From Loxodes magnus (lineage: Eukaryota > Ciliophora > Karyorelictea > Loxodida > Loxodidae): 64,000 nucleotides of DNA. The notes below the pieces were generated by a model, which saw only the letters and a list, made by a program, of their open reading frames with translations, was not told the DNA's origin and ran no database searches. Positions 48,016 through 62,200 of this stretch are shown here, in pieces (position 1 is the stretch's first letter; each line of letters opens with the position of its first letter). The stretch is taken from the NCBI GenBank assembly GCA_946699065.1, contig CAMPDV010001584.1, positions 43,574 through 107,573 of the forward strand, given 5' to 3'. Both the position numbers and the translations under genes were made by a program.

Positions 48016-51000
48016 ATTAACATTTTATTAGTTCTAAGCCTCTTGCTGCTTTCAACTTCTTAACCAGATCCAGAATTTTTTTATCTTTAAAATCCTAACG
48101 TACCTACATATTACTAAGAGACAGAAGCTCCAATGCAAAAATAATTAAAGGATTATGGGTATGATCCTACTAATCAAACTTAAATAAGCATTACAGCTTG
48201 ATTGAAATTTGATAGAAACTAGCAACCGTAGATATCAGGTATTTTTATAAGAATTCAAAAAGATTCTTAAAACTTCATTGATTTATAGATACTATAAAAT
48301 TAAGCGTAATAATAAACCACTTACCAGGCTAGAGGTATTTTAAATGGCCAAGACAAACCTAATATTTTTAAAGTCAGTTTTGTAAGTGATATTTGGGTAT
48401 TTGTGGGGTTTTCTCTTACTAAAAGTGGAGAACTATTACTTGCTTTAACTCACTCTTAAATGAATAATATACTCTAATAATAGACTATTTAAAATGCTAA
48501 CTGAATAGATTTTGATTAGAATAGCTATGTTTAATAAGTTCTTTCAAAATTTAAATACAGAGGGTTTGTTTATTCTCTTAAATATTATAAGAACTATGCT
48601 TTAACTTTAAATGATCTTACAATTATTTTCAATCAGCCAAATCAAGCATTTACGTATCTTGGAGATAATCTTCCGTGCTATTCTTATTGCTCAAGTTGTT
48701 ATGGATTAAATAGCGATAATTGCCTGTAATGTTTGGAAAGTTGAAATTTTTAGAATGATACTTGCATTTGCTTTTAAAAGCTTTCTCTTGACAATGTTTG
48801 CGATTAATTTTGTCCTCCTACATAATAAGACTAAGACATGGATAGTTAATGCGATTTTTGTAATATAACTATTCCCTTTTGTGAAGAATGTTCTTAGACT
48901 GGAGATATCTGCTACAAGTGCTCTAATTCCTCATATAAATATGTAAATTCTTGTATTTCATGTACTGCATACAACTAATTTTGTGGTACTTGTAGGTATC
49001 AATAATGTCTTTCATGTTTTTAGGATAAAAAGCTTACCAACTAAAGATGTGAAGATTAATGCATAAATTCTGAATAAGATTATGATTAAAATGGAGTTTG
49101 CTTACCTTGTGATTAATAGTTTAGTTTTTGTGATAGATGTAATGACTTAGAATGCTCGCAATGTAAATAAGGATATTTCCTTTATTAGTAATAATGCATA
49201 TAATGCTAAGAAGCTATTTATAATTGCTCTGAATGTTCTTTAGATGGAAAATACTGCTATAAATGTGAAAATGTGGAATTGAAGTTAACTAATAATACTT
49301 GTGAGTAAACTTGTAAAGAAACAGAACAAGATTATGATAAAGATGGACTTTGTGAATCTTGTAGTTTAGCCTTACAAAACTGCTTGAGATGTGATACAAA
49401 TAAGACTTGCTAAAAGTGTATTTCAGATGAATATTTTTTATCCTAGAATGATTCATAATGTAAACTTTGTAGTAAGGAAATAGAGAATTGTCAAATATGT
49501 GGAGAACATGGCTAATATTGTGCAAATTGTGCTGAAGGTTATTTTTTATTAAACGGAATTTGTGTAGAAAAATGTCCAAATGAAAGTTATTATGTTTAAG
49601 ATAAAGAATGCTTAAAATGCAATTAGTCAATGATAAATTGTTAAGAGTGTAGTAGCAATGGATTTATATGTAGTAAATGCTATTAACCATATCTCATTTC
49701 TTAAAATTAAACTTGTGTTGATAAATGTGAAGAAACAGAATACAAATAAAGTGGAATTTGTACCTCATGTTTTTTTATTCCTCATTGCAAAAAATGTGAA
49801 TTAAATTAAAGTCAAAATGTTATATGTTTAAGTTGCTAGTAAAATTATACTCTTAGAAATAATAATTGCGAAGAAGAAATTTCTATTGAAAATTAAAGTT
49901 AAGAGGAATTAAAATGTAATAAAAAAGGAAATAATTATGATTGATAAGACGGAGAATGTAAAGTTTCTTAAAATAATAATAGTAATGAAAACAGTGAAGA
50001 ATTTAATGAACTTTCAAAATAATAAAAGAGCTATATAAAAGCTAATAGTGATGTCAATTAGATACTAGCAAATTCTGTGGTATCTTCAGCATTAATATTT
50101 ACCATCATTTAATAAGGTAGTACAACAGGATTCACTTTATTTTGAATTATTATTTTGCTTAATGAATTAATAAATATTAACGGAATGCTAAGCTTAAATT
50201 TTCCTTCTAATCTAAAATATTTATATAGTCTCGCATAAGGAGGAATATTAGACTTCAACTTTGGAATTTAATATCTTTTATTAACAGGAAATTAAATTGA
50301 TTAAGTAGAAAATTAAAATCTTAATTTATATAATTATAACGAGTATACTTTCTTGTCTAATGCTTATAGATTTCTTCTCGAAGTATCTCTATAAGTTCTT
50401 ATTTTATTAAGTTGCTCAATCATTACATATTTTTGAAAGTAAAATTAATACTTTAAGAAAGTTCTAACCCATTTAAAGTTCTGCTCTTTTATTAGATTTG
50501 GCATTATAAGCAACTTTTAATTATGAAATGCAGTTTTGCTACAGCTTTAAAATCTTTAGTGGTATGATTGATATGCCTGCTTAAATTCTATTTTAGCTTT
50601 CCTATTTTTGGTAAGTTTATTTTATATTAAAGATTATTTAGATTCTATTTATAGCCTTTATAATTTTCAAAGCCTTCAAAATGAATAGATTGAGAAAATA
50701 AAATAATTAATAAGAAGAAGAAAAAATGATGATGCAATATGGAAGTTTATTTGAAGAGTTCAACTATAAAGATAACTTATGATCATCCTATTTCTATGTT
50801 TTTTTCATTCTAAGGAGATTTATAATAAGTCTAGTTATAGTTTTTGCTTAAAATATACCGGAATTATAAATAGCCACTATGATAGTTTTATGCATAGCGA
50901 ATAGTATGTACTTACTTTATCTAAATCCTTATAAATCTAAAGTAGATAAATATTTAAATCTGTTCAATGAATCAGTTATTTTAATGATTTACCTTTTAGA

Positions 51001-51688
51001 CTATTGCTTCATAGCTTTTGAAAAGTAACACAGAGAGCTAATAACCGAAAAGATGTATGAAGATTCAGGTAAGTGTGGTATAATACTAATAAGCTTGCTT
51101 TCATTGATTAATTTTAAAGTAGGAATAATAATATTTTTTAGAATTATGGTTTAGAAATATAAAAGTTTCAGAAGTAAAAGATGCTAAATAAACTCAGATA
51201 GCAATATAAAAATATTTAGTTCAACTCTAGTAAGTGAAAGATAGTAAAGTTAATTTTAGTTAGACTCTTTTAATATAAGTCAGTCAAACTTAAATAAAAA
51301 TTAAGAAATTAATATTTTTGTTTAAAACTAAAATTAGCATTAACATTCAAACTTTTATTCTGAAGAAGAAAAAATAGGTAAGAATGAAGAATTATATGAA
51401 TTAAGTTCTAAATAAAAGAAAAAATTGATGAAAAAATTCATTGCTGAAGCAGAAAAACAGAATGTTAATGTATAAAGTTTAATTAAATATATAAAAAATA
51501 AGGAGTTTAAAAACTACAAAGCAGGAATAAAAATGTCTGGAAAGTAGAAATTCATGGACTATATTGAAGAATGATTGTGCGAAATAAGCAAAGAAGAAAG
51601 AAATATGAATAAGATAAATTATCTTAGGAATTTTTTTTAAAATATACTTCTTAAAGAAAAAAATAAAGACGAGACAGTGCTAAGTTGA
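48016..51688 (+). CDS. LamG/Cys-rich multi-pass surface protein, copy B (no ATG; +1 frame change)
   Basis: About 1,220 residues. The signal-peptide region aligns with copy A, but the start codon position is ATT and no in-frame ATG lies within about 100 bp upstream; the next in-frame ATG (about 48136) would skip the signal peptide. LamG-like domain (TAWLKFDRN, VSDIWVFVGFSL with TGG for the Trp), Cys-rich array to about residue 640, then membrane spans. Open from 48016 to the A-run at 50721-50726, where homology moves to +1 and runs without interruption to TGA at 51686-51688. An internal TGA at 51572 reads as Trp. The same +1 change occurs in copy D. Either a recent pseudogene or a gene needing non-standard initiation and frameshifting. 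Confidence 0.8.
50721..50728 (+). promoter_or_regulatory. Shared +1 frame-change site (copy B)
   Basis: Six A residues followed by TG, within AGAAGAAGAAAAAATGATG, identical to copy D. The downstream homologous frame starts ATG ATG ATG CAA TAT GGA and restores SLFEEFNYKDN, aligned with copy A's IYFECIKQN. Copy A, which lacks this motif, needs no shift. Confidence 0.55.
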
Positions 51689-52266
51689 ACATTCAGTAAC
51701 TTTTAAATAAGAAAATATTTGATTTTATATACAAATATATTAAATTTTATTTCTATCAATCAAAAGTCTATAAACTTGTCTTAAATATCTAGAATATTTT
51801 TGATTAAGTATTAAATAATAAAATAATTAATGTAAAATTAGGTAAAATTAATTATAATTTTATTTATCTTTAAATGTAATTTATCTAAATTATTTTTCTT
51901 TTTAGCTTATATAATTTTTTTATTTTCTTAAAAATCTTAAGCTATTAATTTAAAATAATATTCCTTATTTAAATTTATCTCAAATGTCTATGCTGCTAGA
52001 TAAAAAAAGCTAAATAAAAACTTTAACAAAAGATTTAAAAAAAATAATTAGAAAGTGATAATTATAAAAAACTAGGTTATATGCTAGAATATAAAAAAGA
52101 AAAATAAACTTTTATATTTATTATATTTATTTATTTTTATTATTTTTCTAAGATAACTCCTTACTACATAGGATAGAGAATATTTTTAAAACTATGTAAT
52201 TTGTTTATAGAATTTCATATATATTAAACTAAAATTATAATTAATACATTAATAAATTTTATTATA
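51689..52266. other. AT-rich spacer
   Basis: Nothing recognised. Confidence 0.5.
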
Positions 52267-52277
52267 TATATGAAAAT
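52267..52277 (+). repeat. Target-site duplication, left copy
   Basis: TATATGAAAAT, repeated exactly at 52676-52686 and bracketing the structured RNA element. Confidence 0.55.
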
Positions 52278-52675
52278 ATGGATGTTGGCTGCGGTCAGGA
52301 GTACTAGTTGGGAATCTGGTATAGTGTATACGGCATTGCGGACAATCTATCACTAGATACCACCACGGGAAAGGGTGAACAAACTTGGAAGATACAAGTC
52401 TATTTGCCCAAGAGTTCTTTCTAGCATCATAAATGTTTGACTGACGGGGCTGGTAATGGCTTAATTACTAACTCTTGATTGGATTTTATTCAAGAAGACA
52501 GGAGCATTTGGATTAAGCCTCAATAATAATTTGGTTCCCCATTCGGAGAAGCTGATATAACTCATTGGACGAAGAGAATGACAACTAAAAGTATGAGAAC
52601 ACATTTTTAAATATTAAATATTAATATTGAAAGAACTGCGCTTGAGGTGCTATGCGCTCTATAATCATATTTATT
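52278..52675 (+). ncRNA. Structured RNA element, copy 2 (SINE-like)
   Basis: Homologous end to end with 21926-22330. Stem CTGGTATAG (52316-52324) with CTATCACTAG (52347-52356, one bulged C) replaces CTGGTGC/GCACTAG of copy 1; CAAA-CTTG/CAAG-TTTG (about 52380-52407) replaces TAAG-CTC/GAG-CTTA. These are paired changes. The long outer stem is weaker here. It ends with the AGAACTGCG ... GCGCTCT hairpin. The exact 11-nt flanking duplication indicates insertion as a retroposon. No protein is encoded. Confidence 0.62.
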
Positions 52676-52686
52676 TATATGAAAAT
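52676..52686 (+). repeat. Target-site duplication, right copy
   Basis: Matches 52267-52277 exactly. Confidence 0.55.
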
Positions 52687-55600
52687 TTAAATTTTTTCTT
52701 TAATGAAAAAAATAAAATTTTATATAGAATAAATAGAGAAATAGTTAAAAGTAATATTAAACCAGCATTTTTAATAATAAAGTACTAAAGGAAAGATAAA
52801 ATTTAAAATAAAATCACTATTTTTCCACTGAACTCTTTTACATTATTTATATATTTATCTTTTAAACTATTTTCTTTTATAAAGCAGCTCTTAAAATTAT
52901 AATAATTAAAAGCATTTCAAGATTTATATAATAAAATATCTACGTAAGAAGAAATTGATCTATTTATGGTTATAGTTAATTATTTAGTTTGTATATGAAC
53001 TTTAATCTTTTAGACAGCTTAAATAGAAAAAATAATTTATATAGCAACAAGTATTTTTGGTCAATGGGTAAAATAACTAAGTCATTACCCTCTTAATGAA
53101 ACCTTAATTTAATATGTTTATTAAAAGGAATTTTAGGCATTACTTAATTAAGATATTTTAAATTTAATTAATTACTTTATACTTCTAATAATCATCATTA
53201 AGAGAATTATCTTAATCATGCTTCATCATTTTTTGATTTAACCTTACTATTTAAAAAAATTTAAAGCTAAATCAAAACCTTTTTATTTCTAGTTTATTTA
53301 TAAATTAAAAAAACTAATTAAGAGATTTAAAGGAATAACTTCATATTTAAAAAATGATAAACATAAGTTTTGATAAAGATTTAAAAATACTAAAGTTAAT
53401 TATTAATCTAAGTTATTCTAAGTTTAAGTTCCTTTCTTTAATTAAGCGATAGTGATGTAGGAACGCTGATATATAAATTTAATTATTTACATTATATATG
53501 AATTTATTAATTGCCTAGAAGATTTAGGTTTATAAACTTTTTGTTAAGTTTATTCTCACGTTAATACTTTACTTATATAAATTTTAGTTAATTTAGATTG
53601 AGTATTTTATTTAATAATTGGAACATATGATTTCTCTTTTAGTATTTTAACTATAAATAATTTTCTAAATACTTTATTCTTTGTTTTCTCTTTTTATTTA
53701 AATTAATTTTCCCTTTGATAACGATTTTAAAATCTTAATGATATCTACTAGAAAAATGTAATAAGAGTAAGTTTGATCTCTTTTAAAATAGGAAGTGATA
53801 GCTAAATTAGCTTGTTAAATGTTCTTTAACTAATGAAGGTTTATTAGTATTATAGTCCTTAAGTATATTTATAATTATAAAAATATTAAGTTTATCTATT
53901 TTCCTTCACAAACTACCTATATCGTTAAATGCTATCAAATAACTAGTCATATATACATTTCTATCTTCAAATATTTTCTGAAGAAAACAATTATTTAATA
54001 GTAAATAAATTACTATATAATTCCAGAAACTGCATGAAAATATAAAAGATAAATCATACTAAATAATAAATACTAATTCAAACTAACTTTAAAAGGGAAT
54101 TTAATAAGATTAAGCAATATTAGATTCTTAGATTCTACTAAACTTTACTTTTTATAATCCTAACTAATATTTTAAATTTCTTCTTGGCTAAATGAAGAAC
54201 TTAACTGCTATAACTACTACAGAATATATAAATATAGGGTTTATTAATAAATAATCAATATAGTAAGCTTTTAAATTATATGAAAAAGAATATTTTAGAT
54301 TTAGGATGATAAAGTAGTTATTTATATAACTATCTTTAATTAATATCTATTGCATTTCCTTAATCTTTATTATTTATATTCTTTAATATCTATCTCATGT
54401 TACTCTTTACTAAACCAAGCTAACTTTTATCTATTTTTTTTAAGTCAACTGAATATTCAATGTCTAGGTAAATTGCATCGGTTTTAGAAGACAAATAATA
54501 AAGATATAATTAAGCAGGAATAGAAATGATTTATAGAGCTATTTAATATACTTGCTTTGAATAATTATAAATAAATTTTATTACTCAAACAAATTAGCTT
54601 AAGCAAAAATCTTATTTCATTAGAATATTTTAGAAGAGTAATTAGAATGCTTATTATCAACTGAACTATATAAAATGTAGAATAATAAGAATAAGTAGTT
54701 TTATATCTTTGTCTATATAAGTTAATTATAGTTATTTTTTATCTGGTAAACTCAATTGGATGATTTATATCTTTACTTTATTAGTTAAGCAAATTAATAT
54801 TTATAAGAATTTAAGAGATAAAAATAATTTTAAAAGTTATTAATATTAAGCATCTAAATAATACCAAGCTATATAGTTATCTTATACTAATATTTATCTT
54901 AAAACTTGTTTATTAATTATAATACATCGCTTGTATATGAATTTTCTACAATTTTAAAGCATCACTTCTAAAATTAATATCCAAATACTTATTTATCCTC
55001 ACAATTCCCTAGTTACTTTTTGAGCATATTTAATTTAGATTTAAAATCTTTTATCTAGTCCTAATTGTATTTCATAGAAATTTTAGTAATTTTCATTTTG
55101 TTGAAGTGCTTTTAGAATGTTGAAGTTATTTGTGCTAATAATTCTGGTATTTTCACTGCATATAATATCAGTTCTAATCTCTAAAATAGTTAAATGTAAT
55201 TAATAGGTATTTCCTATTTAATTAAAATAGAGAATCAAACAATTTAGATATATATTTTTATTTCTAAAATTAATTTTCTAGTAATTGCTCATTCTTCAAT
55301 TAATAATTCTTCAAATGATATCTAAAATTTAATTTATTTTCTTTCCTAAATAATAAATTAAATATTCTTTCCCACTAATAAATTGCTATAAAATATTAAT
55401 ATTCTCAACTATACATTTATTAGAGTTTTAACTATTTCCTAGCTTAACTAGATTTAAATTATTTTATAAAATAGATTCTGTTTTTAATTTAAAAGGGTAA
55501 ATAAGTCATAAATACATATAATTTGTATAATTTAAGATAGGATTATTAATACCTCTTATCCATATATCAATAGAGTTTATACTTTCATTAATCAACTATT

Positions 55601-58600
55601 TCTCTTAATTTTATTGCCTAAATATTCATCTTCGGTATCATTAAAGTCTATCTTAATAAAATAATAAGACTCTTATCTATTGAATAACCATTCTTGCTAA
55701 ATTGCTTGAACAAAAGTCTTAATTTATTAGTTATTATTACTAATATTTACGTAAAGCAAATTGCTAGACACGCCTTTCTGATTTATAGTACTTATTTCAT
55801 TAAGATATATAAGAAATGCTATTAATTTATTTTCAGCCTAGTTATCAATAACTCTGATAGAGAAATAATAACTTTGTATTTCTATTTTAATTATAAGCTA
55901 CTTCAAGAATGATATTTATAAAGCAAGTTCTTTTAAGCTTGTATATTAATATTGAAATACTTGATGCTGCAAATGGTTTTGATTGACATTAGTAAATGTG
56001 TTCTTTGTAATAGTATTAAATGAGGTAAATTTCTTAGATAAATGTAAATAGAGTCTTCTAAATATAAAGGAGATAATGATAAATATTATAATGTTAAGGC
56101 TTATTAAGATATATTCACTTTAATTTTAAATTTGTTTTTTATTTAGTTTTTCTTTAATCAGTATGAAAATCCTGATTCATAAAGCTATCTTAATATTTTA
56201 ATTTATAGTTGCATTAGGTTAGTAAATAAACATTTCTATTACTGTAATCATCAAAATCAGATATGCATAACTTTTAGATTTTAAGAAAGTTAAAATTCAT
56301 AAACTAAGTAAAAAAGTAAAAAACTTAAATTTTAAGAATAGATGTACTGAAGTAAGCATAAGGCTATATTAAGCCTTGCTATAGAATAATAAAAGGATAT
56401 AGATAAAAATTAAATATAGCCTTTAGTTTTATGAAAAATACAAATATTATAATATTCATCTCAATTATTAAAAACTATTATTACTTACTAATTATTTCTA
56501 GCTTTTATTATATTTAAGTAAAACTAAACAAATTTAACCTATTAATATTATTTTCCTTTATAAACTCAATTTACCTCTATCTAAATTTAAGTAGTTAAAT
56601 GGAAATTATACTTAGTAATAATTTTATAGGAAAGTCTTTAATTTAATTATTTAGATTCATATTTTATCTATTTTAAATTATACAAATCTATAGAGAATAA
56701 AATCTATTACTTAGAATAATTTTAATTTTCATTATTCTGAAAATTAAAAAAAATTATTTTAAAACTAAGTATTTTTAATAATTCAGAGTCTATTTTATAT
56801 TTGAAGCAGTGAAATAAAAAATAAATAAAAATCATTTATTTAGTATTTTTATAATGAAAATTAATAGTTAAATTAACAAGAAAAATATTGTTAGGCAAGT
56901 GATAGCAATATTTTTATCTTTGTCTTTTAGAGAATTTTCAAATAAAGTTTTAAATGAATCTATATGCATTTTTATCGTATAGATTCTTCTGATTGAACTT
57001 GTATTCCTTTATATAATTTTTAATTATCTTAAAAAATTTATTTAAAATATTGTTCCTAAATGAAATTTAAGCTCTTTTTATGGAGAATTATCCTAGATCT
57101 ATTATTAAAAGTATGCTTATTTCTCTCAAGCTACATTTAGATGCAATTTTCTATTTTAGTCAGTTTAAATAATTTTTTTAAAGATTTTTAACACTCAAAA
57201 GTGAACATATGAAAATTGTTGGATCTTAAAAATAAAAAATAACTAGGAATGCATAGAATGTGTTTGGATTAAAGTTAGTAATTTTATAAATAAAAATAAT
57301 CTTCTAAGTATTAAAGTCTTAGAGAAAGAATTTTGAAATATTCCTTTAATTATCATAAAAATATTAAAAGACTATCTCTGAAAATAATACGAAGGATAAA
57401 AGAGTATGAAATTAGATTTAATTTAATAATGAAAGAATAGAGAATTATTTAAAGTTCATTGCTTTAAAAATTAATAGCTTTTTTTTGTAGTAAATAGATT
57501 CAAAGGTATCTAAAAGAAAATTATAAAGTAATCTTTTAAAATTAATATTTCTTTTAAATTTATTTTAATAAATTACCTAGGTCTCTCTGAATGATAATCA
57601 AGTAGCAGGATAAATAAATAAATTTACTCATGGCATGCTATAGTTCTCTTTTTTTATTAATTCTTTGTATTTATTTTTTTGCATAAAGAAATAAATGGAT
57701 TTAGTACTTTTTGAAATTAGAGAAGGATATATATTAAATTTAAAAATAGTTTTATTTATAATAATATTTATATCTTCATAAAAATTAAAAAAAGTAAGGG
57801 TGATTTAATGTTTTGCAGACTCTGAAATTAAATTTGATGGTATTAATAGTAATATCTAGGATTATCATGCATATATATCTAAATTAAACTAAAAATGTTT
57901 AAAATAAGCTTTATTGTTATAAGAAAAATTAGTTTAATGTAGAAATTATTAGTATCACTATTTTTTCTTTCTTAATAAGATTATTAATTACAATCTAAAA
58001 GAATAGGTTTATATGTTTGAAGAATAAAATGCTTAGAGATTAAATTTTGTCTGTAGATTATATAAGGAGCTATATGGAATGTGATATTTCATTATTTTAG
58101 ATAACTTAAAAAAGAATAAATAGAAGTAAGTTTAGAAGAAATAATTTAGACTAAAGGAAGATTATAAGCAAATTAAAAAAATAATTAAAAGAAGAAGCTA
58201 AGAAGAGATAAATGTTAATAAATAATTTAAAAAAGAAAATAGAATAACTAGTTAGATAATAAATATAAACTTATCTTAGACAAACTACAAAAGGTGTTAA
58301 TTATTATATTTAATTCGTGGAAAACCCAAACAAAAGTGACTCCAGTTAATCTATTATTATTATAGCTTATTATATATATCACTTAATAATTACTATATGG
58401 CTTATTATAATATCTACCTTTATTATTTTTTAAATCTTTATTTAATTAAATTACTTCAAGATATCTAATCATTTAGTTTATTTAAAACAAACTAATTATC
58501 AACTAAAGTAGAAACTTAAAATCACCATCAACTTCAAAACTTAAGAAAAAAAGTTTAAAAAGATAATCATATGATATAAAGAGGAAGAGGAAGAGAGACC

Positions 58601-59248
58601 GAAGTTTAGATAAGATAAATAATTATTAATTTAATGATTTAAATTAGAAACTTGTTAAATTAATAAAAATTATAAGCTTTAGTTAATAAACATAATTCAA
58701 TTCTTATGTTCTTTTAATCATCATAATTACAATAAGCTTTAGTTTCTTCTTTCTTAAATCTTCAAATAAAACCTTTATCAAACTTAAAAATCATTCTTAA
58801 GAAAAAAGAATATGATAAATAAAATAAAAGCAGATATTATTTTTTTTGATTTAATCTATAAGCAAATTATCTTATTCAACTTAAAAAGAAAATCAAGAGT
58901 CTTGAGATACAATTGGAAACATTATTTTCATTTTATATTTTATAAAACCAGAAAATTAATTTTCCTTCAAAGTGATCCTAGATTATTAATTATTTATAAT
59001 ATAATCTTAAGAGAAAAAAAATAAAAAAAGATTCAAATTTTTTTAGATATAACGTGAGAACTTGAGAAGCAGAAAAAATGTATAATTACCCTAATCAATA
59101 AATAAGGATAGTTGAGTATATTAATTAGGATAAAATTAATAACTTAATAGATTGAAGTTTTAGATAATTATAAAAGAAGCATTCATTGTTTTATTTATAA
59201 TTGTTTTATTATTTTTTTATACATTTAATATAATTTAAGATTAAAGAA
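52687..59248. other. Long AT-rich region with coding-like tract, no gene model
   Basis: About 53.1-57.5 kb has a higher C and G content than plain spacer and gives long protein-like plus-strand readings rich in Ile, Asn, Ser and Gln (for example NVEVICANNSGIFTAY and AHSSINNSSNDIQNL near 55.1-55.3 kb), but the favoured frame changes repeatedly and no domain is recognised. It may be a large decayed gene or one with many tiny introns. A charged reading (KKEQIEVSLEEIIQTKGRL) occurs near 58.1 kb. Nothing here is firm enough for a CDS call. Confidence 0.3.
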
Positions 59249-62200
59249 ATGGTAAAGTACCTCATGCTCAGCATTTTGATGCTTTCAATTTCTTAGGCCG
59301 ATCCAGATTTTTTCTATATTTAAGTTCCAGACCAACCTACCTATTAGACAGGAAACTAGAGTTAAAATTGAAAAATTTTTAAAAATATGGCTATGATCCT
59401 TCAAATCAAACTAATTTAAGCATTACAACTTGAATAAAGTTTGATCAAAACAATCAACCAATAAATAATTTTGGAGTTTATAGTTAAATTTGAATTAATG
59501 TTTAAAATTATTTAAGGTTACTTTAACTTAAGATTTTAAAAATAAAAATCTATTTTTAGTGCTATAATAACTTATAATAATACTCCATAACAATATGATA
59601 TAAAATCAGATTATAAGTGATATTTGAGTATTCGTAGGATTTTCTCTAACTTAAAGTAGATAATTTTTATTTGCTTTAACTCACTCTTAACTTAATAATG
59701 TTTTCGTAACAAAGGTAAGTCAAGATACAAAATGATTAAATTTTGATAAAAATTCCTAATTTCTATAATTGCTGGCACTTTTAATTTAGAGGATTTGTTT
59801 ACTCTCATAAATATTATAAAAACTATGCTTTAAATTTAGCTGAACTTTAAACTATTATCAATTAACCAAATCAAGGTTTCATTTCACTTTCTATACAGAT
59901 ACCATGCTACTAAAACTGTACAAAATGTTATGGAAATAGTGCTAATAACTGTCTGTAGTGCTTAGATAGTTGAAGTTACTTAAACGATTCTTGTACTTGT
60001 TACAATAAACTTTCTTTGAAACAAGTTTGCTCTCAAGTTGTCCTTCCATACAATAAGATGAAGACTTGATAATTATTGTGATTTTTGTAATGTGACTATT
60101 CCTTTTGTGAAGAATGTTCTTAATCTGGAGATATTTGCTACAAATGCTCTAAATTTTCATACTGAGATGGAAATTCTTGTGTTTAATGTATTTCATACAA
60201 CTCCTTTTGTGCTACTTGTAACAATTAAACTTGCCTTACATGCTAATAAGGTAAAAAACTTACCAACTAAACGTGCTAAGATTAATGTATAGAACAAGAA
60301 TAAGATTATAACTAAGATGGAATTTGTCTATCTTGCGATTAGTAATTAGTTTTTGTGAAAGATGCAATGATAAGAATGCTTATAATGCAAAGTAGGTTAT
60401 TTCCTTTATTATTAATAATGCATAAAATGCTAAGGAGCTATTTAAAATTGTTCAGAATGTTCTTAGGATGGAAAAGAGTGTTATAAGTGTGAAAATACTT
60501 AATTGAAGTTAACAAATAAATCTTGCTAGTAGAGTTGCGTAGAAACAGAATAAGATTACGATTAAGATGGAATGTGTAAATCTTGTAAAGAAGGGTTAAG
60601 AAATTGTGAGAGATGTGATATAAACATGACTTGTAAAAAATGTATTTCAAATTAATATTTTTTAACTTAAAATGATTAATAATGTAGACTTTGCAGTGAA
60701 GAAATAGAAAAGTGTGAATTATGTGAAGATCATGCTTAATATGTACATAATGTTCTGAAGGTTTTGTTTTATTTAACGGAAGTTGTATAGAAAAATGTCC
60801 AAATGAAAGTTATTATATTTAAGATTAAATATGCTATAATGCAATTAATCACTACAAAACTGTAAAGACTGTAATAATAAGGGATAAGTATGTAAAAAAT
60901 GCTTTGAACCATATCTTATTTCTTTGACTTAAACTGTGTTGATAAATGTGGAGAAAGGGAATTTGAATTAAATGGAACTTGTAATTCATGTTCTATAATT
61001 TCTAACTGCGAATAATGCCAAGCCATATCCTGATTTGCAGAATGTTTAATTTGCTAGTAAAATCATACCCTAAACAAATAATACTTGTATAGAAGAAATT
61101 TCTAGTATTAATTAAGCAAATTCTACTCAAAATTAAAAGAGAATGATCTTTAATAATATAGCAGTCTAGACGATTTTAATATATCTACTTAGAAAAATAG
61201 TTTATTTATAGTACAAATATAATTTCTTAAATACAAATTTATACTAATTTTGCCGGATCTGCAATGATAGCTGTTTCTTCTACTATTAGCATTCTTAATT
61301 TTCATCAGGTTAAGCATAATTTTTATCAGCAGTTCTTGTTACTTAACTTATTTTAATGAATGCTTTTGTAGATGTTAATAGAACAGACAATTTAAATGCT
61401 TACTATTATGAGTTTTAAAGGACATGAACTATGTCAGGAATAAGCAACAACAACTTTCTAAATTTTGATTTAGACACCAAGAAATTAGAAGTAGATAAAG
61501 AAATTTACGTTTTAATGAACTTTTAGAGTTATACCTTAATAGCTAATTTAATAAGTGCTTTCTTTATTTTAGTAATGCTTTACTTAATAGATTTCATTCT
61601 TATTGTAATAGGAAAATTGAAATGGAAAGATAAAATAGAATAATTGAGAACTAAGTTTACAAACAAGAAATATATTTCCATGGTTTATAACTTAAAGTCT
61701 ATTCAAATAACTAATGCAGTTATGCTATAGTTATATCACTTTAGTATGAATGATTGATATACTGGCTTTAATTCTTTCCTAGCTGTAGTTATTTTAGTAA
61801 GTTTTTTAATTTAGAACATTCAACTATACTATATTTTCTAAAGCTATCAAATATGCATAAAATATTATAAACTTAAATAAGAATTTACTAATTAGGAATA
61901 AGTGAACAAAGAGTTAGAAGAAATGAAAGAAAAGTATGTGATATACTTTGAGTAAATAAAGTAAAATACTAAGTTATAAGTAATGGTATAAACTTTCTTT
62001 TTGGTTAGAAGATTTTTTCCTTTCTTTTGCAGCTGTTATACTTGTAGAGTGCTAAATACTCTAAATTACGATGTATCTGATAACTTGCCTGATTTAGCTT
62101 TTTTACTTGATTATTTGTAGGCCTTATACAAGGGCTCTATTATTCGTTTAGGAAATAATAGGAGAAGTAGTGCTAATAATATCTTATTCTCTAAATTTTT

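Noticed and set aside
50600-50760. A tiny intron explaining the frame change in copies B and D
   Set aside because: No GT...AG interval with length equal to 1 modulo 3 is present at the same place in both copies.
52978-57480. A single giant membrane-protein gene on the plus strand
   Set aside because: With no absolute stop codons every frame stays open in AT-rich DNA; at several places two or three frames look equally protein-like, so no model is defensible.
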